From the NCBI GenBank assembly GCA_035504075.1, contig DATJSO010000107.1, positions 1 to 6,963 of the forward strand: DNA of 6,963 nucleotides. The letters are read 5' to 3'. Source of the DNA: DATARH01 sp035504075 (lineage in GTDB: Bacteria > Pseudomonadota > Alphaproteobacteria > ATCC43930 > CGMCC-115725). This document shows, one piece after another, positions 5,160-6,963 of this stretch (position 1 is the first letter of the stretch; the number at the start of each line of letters is the position of its first letter). The position numbers and the translations under genes are program-made. The notes beneath the pieces were generated by a model. That model saw nothing but the letters and a program-made list of their open reading frames with translations. It was not told the DNA's origin and did no database searches.

Positions 5160-6323
5160 GTGGGCAAACGCGGGAAAATCGTGCTCCTTCACTTCGTCGG
5201 CCAGATGCCGATGGCCGGCATCGCCTGGCAGGCGGTGAATTACCTCGCCGCTCTCGAAAAGCTGGGGTTTGAGGCGTGGTATGTCGAGGACCACGGCACC
5301 AACCCCTACGATCCGCGCATCGACAGCGTGGCGATGGATTGCCGCTACAACGTCGCCTATCTGCGCGCCGCGATGGAGAGCTGTGGGTTGGCCGGCCGGT
5401 GGGCATACTGGGATGCGATCAACGACGTCTGGCACGGATTGCCCCGGGAGCGGGCGCATGCGCTGTATCGCGAAGCCGACGCGCTGATCAACCTGTGCGG
5501 CGCGGCCCGGCTCGGCGACGAACACATGCGCTGTCCCACCCGCATCATGATCGACACCGACCCGGTCTACGAGCAGATCAGATACGCCAAGGGTGATCCG
5601 GCGAGCCGCGCCTACATCGATGCGCATACGCATTTCTTTACCTACGGCGCCAATCTCGGCAGCAACTTGTGCGCGATCCCGCTTTGCGGTGTGGCCTGGC
5701 GCCCGACCCGGCCGCCGGTCGATCTCGACCTCTGGCCGCGGGCGCCCGACGCCGGATCATGCTTCACGACGATCGCGACCTGGGAAAACAAGGGTAAAAA
5801 CATCGACTTCGCCGGAAATCGGTATCTCTGGTCGAAGCACGTCAATTTCGTGCGGTTTCTCGACATCGCAACGCGGCGCCCCCAAACCTGCTTTGAGGCG
5901 GCGATGCCGCCGCAGCCGGAGGCGGTGCGCCAACGGGTCGAGGCCGCCGGCTGGCGCCTGCTCGACGCGCGCCCCGTCTCGGCCGATATGGAGAGTTACC
6001 GGCGGTTCATCGCCGGCTCGCGCGGCGAGTTCACGGTCGCCAAGGACATCTATGTGCGACCGAACAGCGGCTGGTTCAGCGACCGCACCGTCTGCTACCT
6101 GGCGAGCGGCCGGCCGGTCGTGACGATGCGCACCGGCTTTTCGAGCTATTGTCCGGTCGGCGAGGGCCTGTTCGAATACGCGACGCACGAGGAGGCGCTG
6201 GAAGCGCTCGATGCGATCGCCGCCGATTACGGGCGCCACAGCCGCGCCGCCCGGCAGATCGCCGGCGATTGCTTTGCCGCCACAGCGGTCGTCGGGCGGT
6301 TGATGGCCGAAGCCGGCTTATAA
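5160..6323 (+). CDS. Glycosyltransferase-like protein, GT-B fold (family 1-like)
   Basis: About 387 aa. The N-terminus KIVLLHFVGQMPMAGIAWQ followed by a KLGFEAWYVED strand resembles the first Rossmann half of GT-B glycosyltransferases. The C-terminal half carries a family-1-like pattern: a sugar-nucleotide-site-like stretch with SGWFSDR (303-309), ASGRPVV (315-321) and TGFS (325-328), then GLFEYATHEEALEALD (336-351) and a terminal helix. The acceptor and donor sugar cannot be read, and the family is usually annotated only generically. No signal peptide or membrane segment is evident, so it is probably cytoplasmic. I chose GTG at 5160 because GGAG lies 6 nt upstream; ATG at 5127 (398 aa) is in frame but lacks a ribosome site. 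It stands alone: divergent from fdxA across a 206-bp gap and convergent with htpG, stops 10 bp apart. A role in glycan or cell-surface modification is inferred only. Confidence 0.75.
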   Translation: MGKRGKIVLLHFVGQMPMAGIAWQAVNYLAALEKLGFEAWYVEDHGTNPYDPRIDSVAMDCRYNVAYLRAAMESCGLAGRWAYWDAINDVWHGLPRERAHALYREADALINLCGAARLGDEHMRCPTRIMIDTDPVYEQIRYAKGDPASRAYIDAHTHFFTYGANLGSNLCAIPLCGVAWRPTRPPVDLDLWPRAPDAGSCFTTIATWENKGKNIDFAGNRYLWSKHVNFVRFLDIATRRPQTCFEAAMPPQPEAVRQRVEAAGWRLLDARPVSADMESYRRFIAGSRGEFTVAKDIYVRPNSGWFSDRTVCYLASGRPVVTMRTGFSSYCPVGEGLFEYATHEEALEALDAIAADYGRHSRAARQIAGDCFAATAVVGRLMAEAGL

Positions 6324-6343
6324 CGCTGAGCGCTCAGGCCGGC
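6312..6343. terminator. Possible shared stem structure between convergent stops
   Basis: GCCGGC occurs at 6312-6317 and 6338-6343 and can pair. Inside lies the 12-bp perfect palindrome CTGAGCGCTCAG (6326-6337), which overlaps the htpG stop. It covers the 10-bp gap between the two convergent genes and could act as a bidirectional end structure. There is no T-run, so the call is weak. Confidence 0.28.
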
Positions 6344-6963
6344 GCCGGCAGGCCGCGTTCGAGCAGGGCGGCGAGGCGCCGGGCGAAGGCCGGCGGGTCG
6401 GGCAGCTGCTCGCCTTCGACGATGCGCGCCTGATCGAGCAGCAGCCACGCGAAATCCGAAAGCTGCTCGGAACCGCCGGCCTCGCCGACCGCGGCAGCCA
6501 ACCGTTCGATGAGCCGGTGACGCGGGTTGAGCTCGAGGATGCGCTTGGCGGCGCTGTCGAGCTGGCGATGCTGCTTCAGCAGGCGTTCCAAGTGCATGTC
6601 GAGGTCGCCCTCGTCGGCGACAAGACACACCGCGCTGTCGGTCAGCCGCGCCGAACTGCGCACGTCCTTGACTGCATCGCCGAGCGCCAGCTTGAAGATC
6701 GCAATGAGGCTGGCGAGCTTTGCCGGCGGCGCGGGCGCGTCGGCCGCCTCCTTGTCTTCGGGCGCGGCGATCTTGTCGAGATCGAGGCCGCCGCGGGTCG
6801 CCGATTTGAACGGCTTTTCGTTGTACGAGCCGACGGCAGAAACCCAGAATTCGTCGATCGGATCGGTCAGCAGCAATACTTCGACGCCGCGCGCGCGGAA
6901 CCCTTCGAGCTGCGGGCTTTTCCGCAACAGATCGAGGCTGTCGCCGGTGATCGTATAGATCGC
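6334..6963 (-). CDS. htpG: Molecular chaperone HtpG (Hsp90), C-terminal part, cut by the window edge
   Basis: This is the last 209 residues of bacterial Hsp90, whose full length is usually about 620-640 aa; the ATPase domain and start lie beyond 6963. Hsp90 is an ATP-driven homodimeric cytoplasmic chaperone for late-stage folding. Visible: the end of the middle domain (AIYTITGDS, then SPQLEGFRARGVEVLLLTDPIDEF), the connecting GSYNEKPFKSATRGGLDLDKI, a charged linker with a PAPPAK stretch, and the C-terminal dimerisation domain (LTDSAVCLVADEGDLDMHLERLL; RILELNPRHRLIERL; DFAWLLLDQARIVEG). The frame is open to the right edge, so an apparent start near 6927 is only an internal TTG codon. It ends in LLERGLPAPA, without the MEEVD tail of eukaryotic cytosolic Hsp90, as expected for bacteria. 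It is convergent with the glycosyltransferase-like gene. Confidence 0.95.
   Translation of the reverse strand, partial: AIYTITGDSLDLLRKSPQLEGFRARGVEVLLLTDPIDEFWVSAVGSYNEKPFKSATRGGLDLDKIAAPEDKEAADAPAPPAKLASLIAIFKLALGDAVKDVRSSARLTDSAVCLVADEGDLDMHLERLLKQHRQLDSAAKRILELNPRHRLIERLAAAVGEAGGSEQLSDFAWLLLDQARIVEGEQLPDPPAFARRLAALLERGLPAPA

Noticed and set aside
1..6963. CRISPR array, tRNA/rRNA genes, insertion sequence or phage genes
   Set aside because: I saw no regularly spaced direct repeats, no tRNA-like cloverleaf or rRNA segment, and no transposase or phage proteins in any frame.

Overview
The window looks like chromosomal DNA from a GC-rich alphaproteobacterium. I judge this from a high G+C content (by eye, about two thirds), strong G/C preference at third codon positions, a 7-Fe ferredoxin FdxA next to a CarD-family RNA polymerase regulator (a pairing I know from alphaproteobacteria), and an HtpG tail of alphaproteobacterial type. 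I cannot name a genus.

Layout. Positions 96-2746 (+) form a tight catabolic-type operon: a MalK/UgpC-type ABC importer ATPase followed by two short-chain dehydrogenases (SDRs), the second starting on a GTG that overlaps the stop of the first by four bases. Permease and binding-protein genes are not in view and probably lie upstream. On the minus strand, running tail-to-tail into this operon with 9 bp between stops, are fdxA (4953-4621), carD (4100-3603) and a phosphatase-fold protein (about 3562-2756). A 520-bp gap rich in hairpins separates fdxA from carD. Divergent from fdxA is a GT-B glycosyltransferase-like gene (about 5160-6323, +). It meets, 10 bp apart and tail-to-tail, the 3' end of htpG (minus strand), which is cut by the window edge.

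How the genes work together. The ABC ATPase would power uptake of a carbohydrate-like solute, and the two SDRs would oxidise it or its products. FdxA is an electron carrier, CarD sets RNA polymerase promoter activity, and HtpG is the Hsp90 chaperone; these belong to separate housekeeping circuits.

The most striking observation is the gene directly downstream of carD. It has the whole layout of a bacterial PPP-type Ser/Thr phosphatase, yet nearly every metal-binding and catalytic motif is substituted (GDxHG to ASVHG, GDxxDRG to GNYLGRG, GNHE to GAQE, HGH to RGF) in an open, full-length frame. It therefore looks like a retained pseudophosphatase in a probable operon with a global transcription regulator. 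Secondary points are an altered dinucleotide-binding motif in the second SDR and the palindrome-rich spacer between fdxA and carD.
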